From: JAJDAT01 sp964344185
GTDB lineage: Bacteria; Nitrospinota; Nitrospinia; Nitrospinales; JAJDAT01
Length of the DNA: 64,000 bases
Assembly: GCA_964344185.1 (NCBI GenBank)
Contig: CAYFMN010000001.1
Coordinates: 62,001 to 126,000, forward strand
Reading direction: 5' to 3'
Shown here: piece by piece, positions 19,724 to 28,372 of the stretch
How positions within the stretch are numbered: position 1 is the stretch's first letter
Layout of the letters: each line of letters begins with the position of its first letter
Made by a program: the position numbers and the translations under genes
The notes under the pieces: model-generated
The model's database searches: none
What the model was told of the DNA's origin: nothing
The model's input: only the letters and a program-made list of their open reading frames with translations

Positions 19724-20035
19724 TTAAGCCTTGTTTCCAGAAACGTGACTGGGCTTTCCTTTTTTCCCAGGATATTGCTTTACCCCGGAAATAGAAGGGG
19801 CGGTTTTCGAATTGAAGGAATGACCGCTAATATTTGCCCAGGCGCCAGGGTTAGGACTAAGGAACAATTTGCCGCTGAAGTGAACAGGTCTGGAGTTAGA
19901 TTGGACTATTTGTTCCAATCTGATTTTTTCTTGGCTGCCAGCTATTTCTCTCTTTAAAAAAACAGAGTTAAAATAGAATCCGCCAAAAATCACAATAGAC
20001 ATCACCGTGGCTTCTATAAAAACATTCTTCCACAT
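19724..20035 (-). CDS. Small single-pass membrane-anchored hypothetical protein
   Basis: 103 aa. One N-terminal hydrophobic segment (about residues 7-26) followed by a short charged stretch and a Ser/Gly/Pro/Lys-rich tail without recognisable motif, probably periplasmic. ATG start. It lies 20 bp upstream of the CPBP-like gene on the same strand and is likely cotranscribed with it. No family recognised. Confidence 0.5.
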   Translation of the reverse strand: MWKNVFIEATVMSIVIFGGFYFNSVFLKREIAGSQEKIRLEQIVQSNSRPVHFSGKLFLSPNPGAWANISGHSFNSKTAPSISGVKQYPGKKGKPSHVSGNKA

Positions 20036-20160
20036 AGGAAAAAGACCTTTATTTTGAATAGATTAATTATAAAACATAAATTTAATTAATCAATATTAAA
20101 ATTATTAATTTACACTCGAAACCATTTGAATTTTCAACAATTGCAGATAACTTAATGGGG

Positions 20161-20189
20161 TTGACATCCGAAATCATATTTTTTACTAT
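20161..20189 (+). promoter_or_regulatory. Sigma70-type promoter for the rpiB-glyA-nrdR-hem operon
   Basis: TTGACA at 20161-20166, a 17-base spacer and TACTAT at 20184-20189: a perfect -35 and a five-of-six -10. The start site would be near 20196, leaving a leader of about 117 nt before rpiB. Confidence 0.75.
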
Positions 20190-20249
20190 CGGATCTTAAG
20201 CGTTTTATCCGGCCATATATTAAAGAGCAACTCTTAATTACCCCGCCAA

Positions 20250-20274
20250 AGAGGCTTTGAAAACTCCAGCCTCT
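20250..20274 (+). promoter_or_regulatory. Hairpin in the 5' leader of rpiB
   Basis: AGAGGCT (20250-20256) pairs with AGCCTCT (20268-20274) around an 11-nt loop and is followed by AATTATTTT. A smaller AAGAG/CTCTT hairpin lies just upstream at 20223-20235. The T-rich tail makes an attenuator possible, but the stem is only 7 bp. Confidence 0.4.
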
Positions 20275-20312
20275 AATTATTTTAATGCGTAATTATTTAA
20301 TTTTGACAGGTT

Positions 20313-20768
20313 ATGAATAAAATTGCTATTGGTTCTGACCATGCAGGATATGAATTAAAAAAAGTGGTCTCATCCATTTTAGTTAAAAGAAAAATTGAAG
20401 TTGTTGATTTTGGTCCCCAAGGTCAAGATTCGGTAGATTATCCCGATTTTGGCCAAATGGTAGCTCAATCAGTCGTGAGTAAAGAATCCAGTCGCGGAAT
20501 AGTTATCTGTGGCACAGGCTTGGGAATGAGCATTGTCGTTAACCGTTTTCCTGGAATCAGGGGAACTCTATGCTCAGATGTACTTTCAGCAAGAATGAGT
20601 CGCGAACATAACGATTCTAATTTATTAGTCCTGGCTGGAAGAATGATAGGGCCAACGCTTGCCGGTGAGATTGTTCAAATCTGGTTAGATACCCCATTTG
20701 AAGGCGGCCGTCATCAAAGGCGCATAGATAAAATCGAAAACGTTAATAAAATGAAACAAGGAGAATAA
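20313..20768 (+). CDS. rpiB: Ribose-5-phosphate isomerase B
   Basis: 151 aa. IAIGSDHAGYELK at the N-terminus, CGTGLGMSI with the catalytic Cys near residue 67, and REHNDSNLL identify RpiB, which interconverts ribulose 5-phosphate and ribose 5-phosphate in the pentose phosphate pathway. First gene of a plus-strand operon, with glyA starting 4 bp after its stop. The rpiB-glyA-nrdR order is common in deltaproteobacterial-type genomes. Confidence 0.95.
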   Translation: MNKIAIGSDHAGYELKKVVSSILVKRKIEVVDFGPQGQDSVDYPDFGQMVAQSVVSKESSRGIVICGTGLGMSIVVNRFPGIRGTLCSDVLSARMSREHNDSNLLVLAGRMIGPTLAGEIVQIWLDTPFEGGRHQRRIDKIENVNKMKQGE

Positions 20769-20772
20769 TAAA

Positions 20773-22008
20773 TTGTCCATATTGACAGAATTTGACCCAG
20801 AAATCGCCGCCGCAATCCAAGGAGAAGCCGATAGAGAAACTTTTACGTTAGAAATGATCGCTTCCGAAAACTTTGTCAGCAAACAAGTCATGGAGGCCCA
20901 AGGGTCTGTCATGACCAATAAATATGCCGAAGGATATCCAGGTAAACGCTATTATGGCGGTTGCAAATACGTTGATGTGGCTGAAGATTTAGCGATTCAA
21001 AGAGCCAAGGAGATCTTTGGAGCGGAACATGCAAATGTTCAGCCGCATTCAGGATCTCAAGCTAACATGGCCGTCTACCATACTCTACTGCAACCTGGCG
21101 ATACTATTTTAGGGATGAACCTTTCTCATGGCGGTCACCTCACTCACGGAAGTCCGGTTAATTTTTCAGGTTATTCGTATAAAGTAGTCGCATATGGAGT
21201 CAATCAGGAAACGGAACTTATAGACTACGAAGAGGTAGAAAATTTAGCAAGAGAACATAAGCCGAAACTAATAGTGGTTGGAGCCAGCGCATATCCGCGC
21301 ATTATCGATGCTGTAAAATTCAGGGAAATTGCCGACGAAGTGGGCGCCAAGGTAATGACAGATATTGCACATCCAGCAGGTTTGGTCGCCGCAAAACTTT
21401 ATCCCTCCCCGGTTCCTTACTCAGATTTTGTCACAACAACCACCCACAAAACCCTTCGAGGTCCAAGAGGAGGAATGATACTTTGCAAAGAGGAATACGC
21501 AAAAGAAGTCAATAAACGCATTTTCCCAGGAATTCAAGGCGGACCATTAATGCACGTAATTGCCGCAAAAGCTGTAGCCTTTAAAGAAGCGTTGAGCGAT
21601 GATTTTGTTGATTATCAAAAACAAGTAATTGCCAACGCTCAAGCGTTAGCCAAACATTTATCTGATAATGGATTTAAACTTGTAAGCGGCGGAACAGACA
21701 CTCACTTAATGTTGGTTGACCTTAGACCCCAGGATATTACCGGTAAAGAAGCTGAAGAAGCTTTAGATTTTGCAGGTATAACCGTAAATAAAAACACGGT
21801 ACCCTTCGAAACCAGAAGTCCTTTTGTAACCTCAGGGATAAGGATAGGGACTGCGGCATTGACGACTCGAGGGATGAAGGAAAAAGAGATGCAAACCATT
21901 GGGGATTGGATTGTCGGAATTCTTCAAAATATAAAGGACGAATCCTATCTCAAAAAAACAAGAGAAAGTATAAAAGAGCTTTGCGTTACGTTTCCTTTTG
22001 ATCACTAA
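20773..22008 (+). CDS. glyA: Serine hydroxymethyltransferase
   Basis: 411 aa, normal length. The PLP-binding lysine lies in TTTTHKTLRGPRGG; other markers are MIASENFVS near the N-terminus and YAEGYPGKRYYGGC. It converts serine plus tetrahydrofolate to glycine plus methylene-tetrahydrofolate. TTG start with a GGAG site in the end of rpiB, so the two are translated together. Confidence 0.97.
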   Translation: MSILTEFDPEIAAAIQGEADRETFTLEMIASENFVSKQVMEAQGSVMTNKYAEGYPGKRYYGGCKYVDVAEDLAIQRAKEIFGAEHANVQPHSGSQANMAVYHTLLQPGDTILGMNLSHGGHLTHGSPVNFSGYSYKVVAYGVNQETELIDYEEVENLAREHKPKLIVVGASAYPRIIDAVKFREIADEVGAKVMTDIAHPAGLVAAKLYPSPVPYSDFVTTTTHKTLRGPRGGMILCKEEYAKEVNKRIFPGIQGGPLMHVIAAKAVAFKEALSDDFVDYQKQVIANAQALAKHLSDNGFKLVSGGTDTHLMLVDLRPQDITGKEAEEALDFAGITVNKNTVPFETRSPFVTSGIRIGTAALTTRGMKEKEMQTIGDWIVGILQNIKDESYLKKTRESIKELCVTFPFDH

Positions 22009-22086
22009 AGCTTTTGTCGTCTAGATAGTTTCAAAAACCATGTTTTATATTTCTCTGCAATATAAAAAATAAATTGAGATTATTTC

Positions 22087-22557
22087 ATGAAGTGTCCTGG
22101 TTGCGGGAATATGGAAAATAAAGTTATCGACTCTCGTATGAATAGGGAAGGCGATCTAATTCGAAGACGCAGGGAATGTCTTCAATGTAACGACCGCTTT
22201 ACAACTTACGAGAGAATCGAACTAAACATGCCTCTCGTTATTAAAAAAGATGGAAGACGTGAAGCCTTTGATAGCGCCAAAATATTATCTGGCGTTAAAA
22301 AAGCCTGTCAAAAAAGACCGATAAGCCTGGAACAAATGGAAAACCTGGTGTCGCAGGTGGAGAAATATTTTCAGGAAAGTGGTGAAAAAGAAGTTTCTGC
22401 GGTCAATATAGGAGAAAAAGTTGTGCGGGAGATGTATTCGTTGGACGATGTTGCATATGTCCGCTTTGCTTCAGTTTACCGATCATTTAAAGACGTCAAC
22501 GAATTCATGAACGAGCTTCAAGACATCCTGAAACACAAACAAATAGGCGAAATATAG
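22087..22557 (+). CDS. nrdR: Transcriptional repressor NrdR
   Basis: 156 aa. N-terminal zinc ribbon (CPGCGNMENKVIDSR...RRRECLQC) and an ATP-cone domain (VIKKDGRREAFDSAKI). NrdR represses ribonucleotide reductase genes in response to dATP and ATP. Its position after glyA is typical; no nrd gene is in the window. Confidence 0.96.
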   Translation: MKCPGCGNMENKVIDSRMNREGDLIRRRRECLQCNDRFTTYERIELNMPLVIKKDGRREAFDSAKILSGVKKACQKRPISLEQMENLVSQVEKYFQESGEKEVSAVNIGEKVVREMYSLDDVAYVRFASVYRSFKDVNEFMNELQDILKHKQIGEI

Positions 22558-22609
22558 CCCTTTCAATTTTGAAACCGCTGCAAACTTTATATTCTTAAAA
22601 ACCTTCAAA

Positions 22610-22638
22610 TTGAATCGCAGATTACAAAATGTTAGGAT
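22610..22638 (+). promoter_or_regulatory. Possible internal promoter before the hemX-like gene
   Basis: TTGAAT at 22610-22615, 17-base spacer, TAGGAT at 22633-22638, about 30 bp upstream of the hemX-like start. It would give the heme genes a second, independent transcript. Four or five of six matches per box; low certainty. Confidence 0.3.
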
Positions 22639-22667
22639 GATTCAATTTTTCCCCTACCTGAACTGCC

Positions 22668-23456
22668 ATGGAACAAGTTGCTTATAATATTTCTTTGTTC
22701 GGTTATTTCGCGGCGTCCCTCGGCTATTTTATTTATCTAATATACAGAAAACATCCTGTTTCTATCTTTTCAAGATGCGCAGTGGCCATTGGACTTATAA
22801 GTCAAACCGTTTTCATGATTATCCGCTCTGGCGAAACAGGACATGGTCCCTACACAAATTCTTTTGAAGTCGCTTTTTTCTGTTCCTGGATGATTGTTCT
22901 ATCTTATTTTTTTGTCGAATTAAAATACAAAATAAAGGATCTGGGAGCATTTGTAATACCCTTGGCCTTCTTAATTCTGCTTTATTCCTTTTTTTTGGCT
23001 CAAGAAGGCAACCAGGCTCCAACTGGTCAAATTAAGATATGGATGACGCTCCATCGGTCTTTATCAATAGTCGGTTATGCCGCTTTTTCTATGGCTTTTG
23101 TCGCAGGGGTAATGTATCTTATACAAGAAAACCAATTGAAAAATAAAAAGTTAGGCATCATGTACTTTAGAATGCCTTCCCTTGAATTACTGGATAAATT
23201 TAATTTCACTGTCATTACCCTGGGTTTTCCATTATTCACCTTGGGATTTATGACAGGTACATTGGCTAATTCTAAAATCAAAGAAGCTATTTTTTCCTGG
23301 GATCTTGTGAAAACTTGGCCTTTGGTGTTATGCTGGCTCGTTTACGGCTTGATATTCTTTGGAAGGTTACTAAAAGGGTGGCGGGGTAAAAAAGCCGCTC
23401 AAGGAGCAATTTTGGGTTTTATTACGGTAATACTCACTTTTGTTCTTCACGTATAG
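22668..23456 (+). CDS. HemX/CcsA-family cytochrome assembly membrane protein
   Basis: 262 aa with about eight membrane helices. WMTLHRSLSIVGYAAFSMAF and MYLIQENQLKNKK are typical of the CcsA/HemX (cytochrome c assembly) family. The Trp-rich WWD heme-handling motif of true CcsA is not present between the last helices. With hemA directly downstream this favours HemX, a membrane protein that modulates glutamyl-tRNA reductase, over a cytochrome c synthase subunit. ATG start. Confidence 0.8.
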   Translation: MEQVAYNISLFGYFAASLGYFIYLIYRKHPVSIFSRCAVAIGLISQTVFMIIRSGETGHGPYTNSFEVAFFCSWMIVLSYFFVELKYKIKDLGAFVIPLAFLILLYSFFLAQEGNQAPTGQIKIWMTLHRSLSIVGYAAFSMAFVAGVMYLIQENQLKNKKLGIMYFRMPSLELLDKFNFTVITLGFPLFTLGFMTGTLANSKIKEAIFSWDLVKTWPLVLCWLVYGLIFFGRLLKGWRGKKAAQGAILGFITVILTFVLHV

Positions 23457-23466
23457 TACGCTTAAT

Positions 23467-24741
23467 ATGTCTTTATCTAGTTTAGTTATGGTTGGGGTGA
23501 ATCACAAAACCACCCCCGTCGAAATTAGAGAGAAACTGGCGTTTTCTCAGGGGAAGATCGAAGAATCCTTGGAAAGGATTACCGAAATCCCCGAGGTTAT
23601 TGAACATATAATCGTTTCGACCTGTAATCGTGTGGAAATTTACGCCAGAGTGGAAGACATTGATCTAGGCATTAAGCGATTAAAAGAATTTATCTGCTCA
23701 GCCCACGAATTACTCTTAGACGACTTGGATCAATATTTCTACAGCCATCATAGCAATCAGATGGTCGAGCATCTATTCAAAGTCTCTTCCAGCTTAGACT
23801 CCATGGTCGTTGGAGAACCTCAAATATTAGGACAAGTAAAAGACGCTTACGAAAGCGCAAGAACGTTAAAGGCTACAGGTTCCGTTTTAAATCAATTATT
23901 TGAAAAAGCTTTTAATGTCGCCAAAAGAGTTCGGGAAGAAACCGGAATAGCGGAAAATGCCGTTTCAATTAGCTATGCAGCCGTTGAACTGGCCAGAAAG
24001 ATTTTTGACGACCTGGAAAACCATACTGTAATGCTCATAGGAACCGGCGAAATGGCCGAAATAGCGGCAAAACACCTGATTTCCTATGGAGTAAAAACCG
24101 TATACGTCGTATCAAGAACTTTTGAAAGAGCCGCAGGACTTGCCAAAACATTGAACGGATGCGCTCTTGCCTTTGACGAACTGGAAAAGGAAATGCACCG
24201 CGCTGATATCGTAATCACTTCAACAGGCGCCCCAAGATTCATCATTGATAAAGAAATGGTAGAAAAAGTCATCGAAGAAAGAAAATACAATCCCATGTTC
24301 TTTATAGATATTGCGGTCCCAAGAGACATAACTCCAGAAGTGAACACTCTTGAAAATATCTATTTATACGATATAGACGACCTTCAAGCCGTCGTTGCCG
24401 CCAACTTAAAAGAAAGAGAGAAAGAAGCCGAAAACGCTTTAGAAATAGTAACTAATGAGGTTTCAAAATTTACCGATTGGATGGGAGCGTTAGATGCTGT
24501 TCCGACCATTGTCGAAATTCGAAATCGCGCTGAAAGAATCCGAATAGCGGAAATCAATAAAACGCTAAAAAAAATGGATCATCTTTCGGAAGAAGACATT
24601 ATCAATATCGAATACCTTACAACATCCATCATAAATAAGATTCTGCATAAACCAACCGTAAATTTAAAAAAGAAAGTCTTATCCAAAGACGGAAGAAATT
24701 TTCTTCACTCCATACGACAACTTTTTCATTTAGACGATTAA
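23467..24741 (+). CDS. hemA: Glutamyl-tRNA reductase
   Basis: 424 aa from the ATG at 23467; an in-frame TTG at 23440 overlaps the upstream gene and is less likely. VGVNHKTTPVEIREK, the catalytic Cys in VSTCNRVEIY and the NADPH-binding segment VMLIGTGEMAEIAAKHL are diagnostic. It reduces glutamyl-tRNA to glutamate-1-semialdehyde, the first step of C5-pathway heme synthesis. hemC follows 4 bp after the stop. Confidence 0.96.
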   Translation: MSLSSLVMVGVNHKTTPVEIREKLAFSQGKIEESLERITEIPEVIEHIIVSTCNRVEIYARVEDIDLGIKRLKEFICSAHELLLDDLDQYFYSHHSNQMVEHLFKVSSSLDSMVVGEPQILGQVKDAYESARTLKATGSVLNQLFEKAFNVAKRVREETGIAENAVSISYAAVELARKIFDDLENHTVMLIGTGEMAEIAAKHLISYGVKTVYVVSRTFERAAGLAKTLNGCALAFDELEKEMHRADIVITSTGAPRFIIDKEMVEKVIEERKYNPMFFIDIAVPRDITPEVNTLENIYLYDIDDLQAVVAANLKEREKEAENALEIVTNEVSKFTDWMGALDAVPTIVEIRNRAERIRIAEINKTLKKMDHLSEEDIINIEYLTTSIINKILHKPTVNLKKKVLSKDGRNFLHSIRQLFHLDD

Positions 24742-24745
24742 TTGA

Positions 24746-25678
24746 ATGTTAGAAATAGAAAAAATTCGCCTCGGAACGCGAGGCAGCCCTCTCGCTTTGT
24801 GGCAAGCCAACTGGATCAAAAACCAACTAGAAGAAACTCACGAAGGGCTTCAGGTTGAGCTAATTACAATTAAAACCACTGGGGACAAAATTCAAGACGT
24901 TCCATTGGCAAAAATAGGCGGGAAAGGACTTTTTTTAAAAGAAATTGAAGACGCTCTTTTAAAAAACAAGATTGATATAGCGGTACATAGTATGAAAGAC
25001 GTGCCAGTTCAATTACCGCGAAGACTTTGTATAGCTTCTTTTACTGAAAGACAAGACCCAAGAGACGCCCTGATATCAAAAAACGGAGTCAAGCTTGCCG
25101 ATATGCCAAAAAACGCAAAAATCGGCACGGGAAGCATGCGCCGTCAAACCCAGCTTCTGAATTATCGGCCCGACTTCGAGATCATCCCCCTACGAGGAAA
25201 CATAGACACTCGAATAAAAAAATTAGAAACCGAAGGTTTAGATGGAATAATTCTAGCCGCCGCCGGTTTAATACGTATGGGCTGGGCTGAGCAAATTACC
25301 GAATATATCGATACGGGTATATTGTTGCCAGCCATCGGTCAAGGTTCCGTTGGAATAGAAACAAGAGATTTTGACATTGACGTTATAGAAGCTGTTGTAG
25401 CCCTGGACCATGAAGACACCAATTACGCTTTAGAAGCCGAAAGAGGTTTCTTAAGAGTATTGGAAGGAGGATGCCAGGTTCCAATAGGCGGTTATGCAAC
25501 AATCCAAGACGGTCAATTAACCATAAAAGGTCTGGTTGGTGATTTAGGCGGCAAAGAAATTATTAAGTCAGAAAAAACAGGGGCAATCGAAAATGCCGAA
25601 TATATTGGCCAAGATCTTGGAAAAGAAATCCTCGGCATGGGCGCAGATAGAATCCTTAAAGAAGTTTATAGCTCATAA
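24746..25678 (+). CDS. hemC: Hydroxymethylbilane synthase (porphobilinogen deaminase)
   Basis: 310 aa. LGTRGSPLALWQANW, VHSMKDVP and the cofactor-binding Cys in LEGGCQVPIGGYA identify HemC, which joins four porphobilinogens using a dipyrromethane cofactor bound to that Cys. Last gene of the operon. No clear terminator follows in the 82 bp before the convergent kinase gene. Confidence 0.97.
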   Translation: MLEIEKIRLGTRGSPLALWQANWIKNQLEETHEGLQVELITIKTTGDKIQDVPLAKIGGKGLFLKEIEDALLKNKIDIAVHSMKDVPVQLPRRLCIASFTERQDPRDALISKNGVKLADMPKNAKIGTGSMRRQTQLLNYRPDFEIIPLRGNIDTRIKKLETEGLDGIILAAAGLIRMGWAEQITEYIDTGILLPAIGQGSVGIETRDFDIDVIEAVVALDHEDTNYALEAERGFLRVLEGGCQVPIGGYATIQDGQLTIKGLVGDLGGKEIIKSEKTGAIENAEYIGQDLGKEILGMGADRILKEVYSS

Positions 25679-25760
25679 GGAAACTTTTGGTCTTACATCA
25701 AAGTAGCTTCGATACTCGGCAAATCGTATTAAGCTTGTTCTGCCCAAAAAAATATAAACT

Positions 25761-27857
25761 TTAATTGGGTTCCACTTTATTTAAAACTTCGTTAAAGCTA
25801 TCAATATCATATTCTGAAAGATGGCTTTGAAGGCAATTGACTAGCGGTAAAAATTCCTTCCCTTGTTTTTTTAATTTTTCCAGAAGTTCTTCCAGCCATG
25901 TCAAATTACAAACGTTAGCGGCTTCTTTTAAATCGGAATACAATTTTTTAGGAATTCTTACGTTCAATAAATCAAGAGATTGCTGCGATGGCTCATTATG
26001 CAAAAGGGTGGGGCTATCTTCCCTGTACGTATATTCAATTTCCAAAGTTTTTTTCATCACCTCAAAAACTTCGTCGATTTTAAAAGGTTTTGAAATAAAA
26101 TCATGGCATCCATTGCTCAAAAAACGCTTTTTATCTTCCGAAAAGGCGGAAGCTGTTATGGCGATAATTTTTGGCCATTCAACGCCAAACTTTTCTTGAA
26201 TTTTGGAGACGGCTTCTTCGCCGTTCATAATGGGCATTCGCATATCCATAAAAATAATATCGTAATTTTTTTCATTTGCCATATCTACGGCAATTTTTCC
26301 ATTTGCGGCTTGTTCCACCTCCACGTCCACGCTTTCAAGAATTTCACACAAAATTTCCCTATTCGATTCATTGTCGTCGACTATCAAGGCTACCACCTCA
26401 TTATCCGGCGCTAAACGCGATACGCTTGTTTCTTGACTATCATCTAAAACTTCTGTGTCTTCGTTCATTGGGATTAAAGGAATATTAAAATAAAAGTTTG
26501 ATCCAACGCCTAATTGAGAATCGACGCCCAGGTTTCCTCCCATTAACTCGACGATTTTTTTGGAAATAGCCAGTCCCAGCCCCGTTCCTCCCGAGTCCAA
26601 ACCAGCCTGTCCCTGCTGGAAGGTTTCAAATATTGCATTTCGGTCTTTCAAATCAATCCCGGCGCCGTCGTCCTTTACTTCAAACCTGTAAAACTCCTTA
26701 TCTATTTTCTTCACAATCAATTGAACTTTGCCATTGTCGGTAAACTTAACGGCATTTCCCAGAAGATTTATCAAAACTTGTCTTAATTTTCCTTCGTCTC
26801 CAATAACATTTTCTTTATCTAAGTCATACTCTATATTCCAAATCAACTTCCTGTCCTCACACCGGAATTTAAACATTTGGTCAATCCATCCAAGCAGCGA
26901 TTTCAAATTAAAAGCTTTGGTATTCAACTTTAAAGAACCAGCTTCAATTTTAGAAATATCCAGAATTTCGTTAATTAAACCTAACAAATGGTCTCCGCTT
27001 TTAATAATATTTTGAATCATGTTTTTTTGTTTTTCACTCAGTTCAACGCTTCGAAAAAGTATTTGCGAATAACCAAGGATGGCGTTCATTGGAGTTCGGA
27101 TTTCGTGACTCATATTTGCAATAAATTGACTCTTCGCCAAGTTTGCAGATTCAGCCGCCTCGTAAGCAATTTTGAGTTTATCTTGAGAATCTCGAACCTC
27201 TTTTAATGCCTGCTCTAAGGGCTTAGTCATAGAACGCGCGATATAAACAGAAAAAATAATGATCGCAACAAAAGAAAAAAATAAAATAACTATTAACGTT
27301 TTTAACGCGGTAGAAATACTTAATTCTATTCCTTGAGTAGTCTTTTCGACCATTTCATCAAAAATAATCCTTAGCGTTTTAAAAGCATTTAAAGCGGGGG
27401 AGTCATCGACTTTAACGATTTTATCTACCTCATGAATAGTTTTTCCCGCTTTAAACATAGACCTGGCTATCAATAATTTACTTTTATATTCTTCTAACGT
27501 GTTCCTGAACGTTTTAATAGACTCTTTTTCCCGGTCGTTAATTCCCTCGATTAAGCCGTAATCATTAACTGATTTAATTGCGTCGTCAAAGTTTCCCAGA
27601 GCTTTTTCAAAATATTTTTCATTTTTTCGCAAAATATAATTTTTGAAGTTATGTATTCCTCCCCCATAACCAAATTGGTTTTTAATATTTGACAGGAGCT
27701 TTTGACGTAAACCAATTTCATCCTTATAACCAGTCCATTTTGAATAAATTTCAATAGTCGCTTTATCTAACTGATTATAATTGACGAGAAAAACAACGCC
27801 GATACCGCAAACCAAAATAAGAAACTTTTTATTAACTCCAAAACTTTTGAGTTTCAA
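25761..27857 (-). CDS. Membrane hybrid sensor histidine kinase
   Basis: 698 aa, TTG start. Order: membrane helix (about 10-27), periplasmic four-helix-type sensor region (28-185), membrane helix (186-208), short linker, HisKA with the phosphorylated His in MSHEIRTPMNAILGYS, HATPase (N box LLGNAVKFTD, G box GTGLGLAISKK), then a receiver domain with VDDNESN, the Asp in DIIFMDMRMP and a Lys in FISKPF. The last about 80 residues are helical and lack the His of an Hpt domain. It is convergent with hemC; signal unknown. Confidence 0.92.
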   Translation of the reverse strand: MKLKSFGVNKKFLILVCGIGVVFLVNYNQLDKATIEIYSKWTGYKDEIGLRQKLLSNIKNQFGYGGGIHNFKNYILRKNEKYFEKALGNFDDAIKSVNDYGLIEGINDREKESIKTFRNTLEEYKSKLLIARSMFKAGKTIHEVDKIVKVDDSPALNAFKTLRIIFDEMVEKTTQGIELSISTALKTLIVILFFSFVAIIIFSVYIARSMTKPLEQALKEVRDSQDKLKIAYEAAESANLAKSQFIANMSHEIRTPMNAILGYSQILFRSVELSEKQKNMIQNIIKSGDHLLGLINEILDISKIEAGSLKLNTKAFNLKSLLGWIDQMFKFRCEDRKLIWNIEYDLDKENVIGDEGKLRQVLINLLGNAVKFTDNGKVQLIVKKIDKEFYRFEVKDDGAGIDLKDRNAIFETFQQGQAGLDSGGTGLGLAISKKIVELMGGNLGVDSQLGVGSNFYFNIPLIPMNEDTEVLDDSQETSVSRLAPDNEVVALIVDDNESNREILCEILESVDVEVEQAANGKIAVDMANEKNYDIIFMDMRMPIMNGEEAVSKIQEKFGVEWPKIIAITASAFSEDKKRFLSNGCHDFISKPFKIDEVFEVMKKTLEIEYTYREDSPTLLHNEPSQQSLDLLNVRIPKKLYSDLKEAANVCNLTWLEELLEKLKKQGKEFLPLVNCLQSHLSEYDIDSFNEVLNKVEPN

Positions 27858-28372
27858 AGAAATTTCCCAATTTAAAAAGTTAATAGAATATTACTAACAT
27901 GCACTTTAAATTAAAAAAACATAATAAAAAATTGAACCATTTTTTCTGACAGCTAACAAAGTAGGAAACAACTACTAGATGTAATATAAGCTGTAAAAAA
28001 GAAAATTTCCTTTTTTATTTTTTAAATATTATTTTTCTGAATTATCAGAATAGGAGATAGCGGAGCTTTATAAATTATTTTCATCATAATACCTTATTTT
28101 TTAATTAGTTAAATAGCTTATTAAAACCCTTGTGATCCTAATCGAATTTATTAGAATATTCTTTGAAATAGAATTTTAAATCTATCAAGCAAGGATAATG
28201 AAAAAAATTTTGTTACAAAAAATTTTGACAAACAAATTAAGGTTGTCAACCAGTAAGAAAAATCTTATCTTATTTACAATTCTTGTAGAAATAATAGTAA
28301 TAAACAAATATTTCATAACTCCTTAAAAGTTTATTTATATTCCAAAACCTTGTTTTCTTTTTGGAGGCTGCA
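27858..28372. other. 515-bp intergenic region upstream of chemoreceptor
   Basis: AT-rich spacer between divergent genes. It holds an inverted repeat TTGACAA (28225-28231) and TTGTCAA (28243-28249) separated by 11 bases. TTGTCA at 28243-28248 with TATCTT at 28266-28271 (17-base spacer) is a plausible promoter for the chemoreceptor, with the inverted repeat as a possible operator. No open frame or RNA gene is seen in the rest. Confidence 0.45.

Noticed and set aside
20196..20312. Glycine or tetrahydrofolate riboswitch ahead of rpiB-glyA
   Set aside because: The leader is too short and lacks the conserved core sequences; only simple hairpins are seen.
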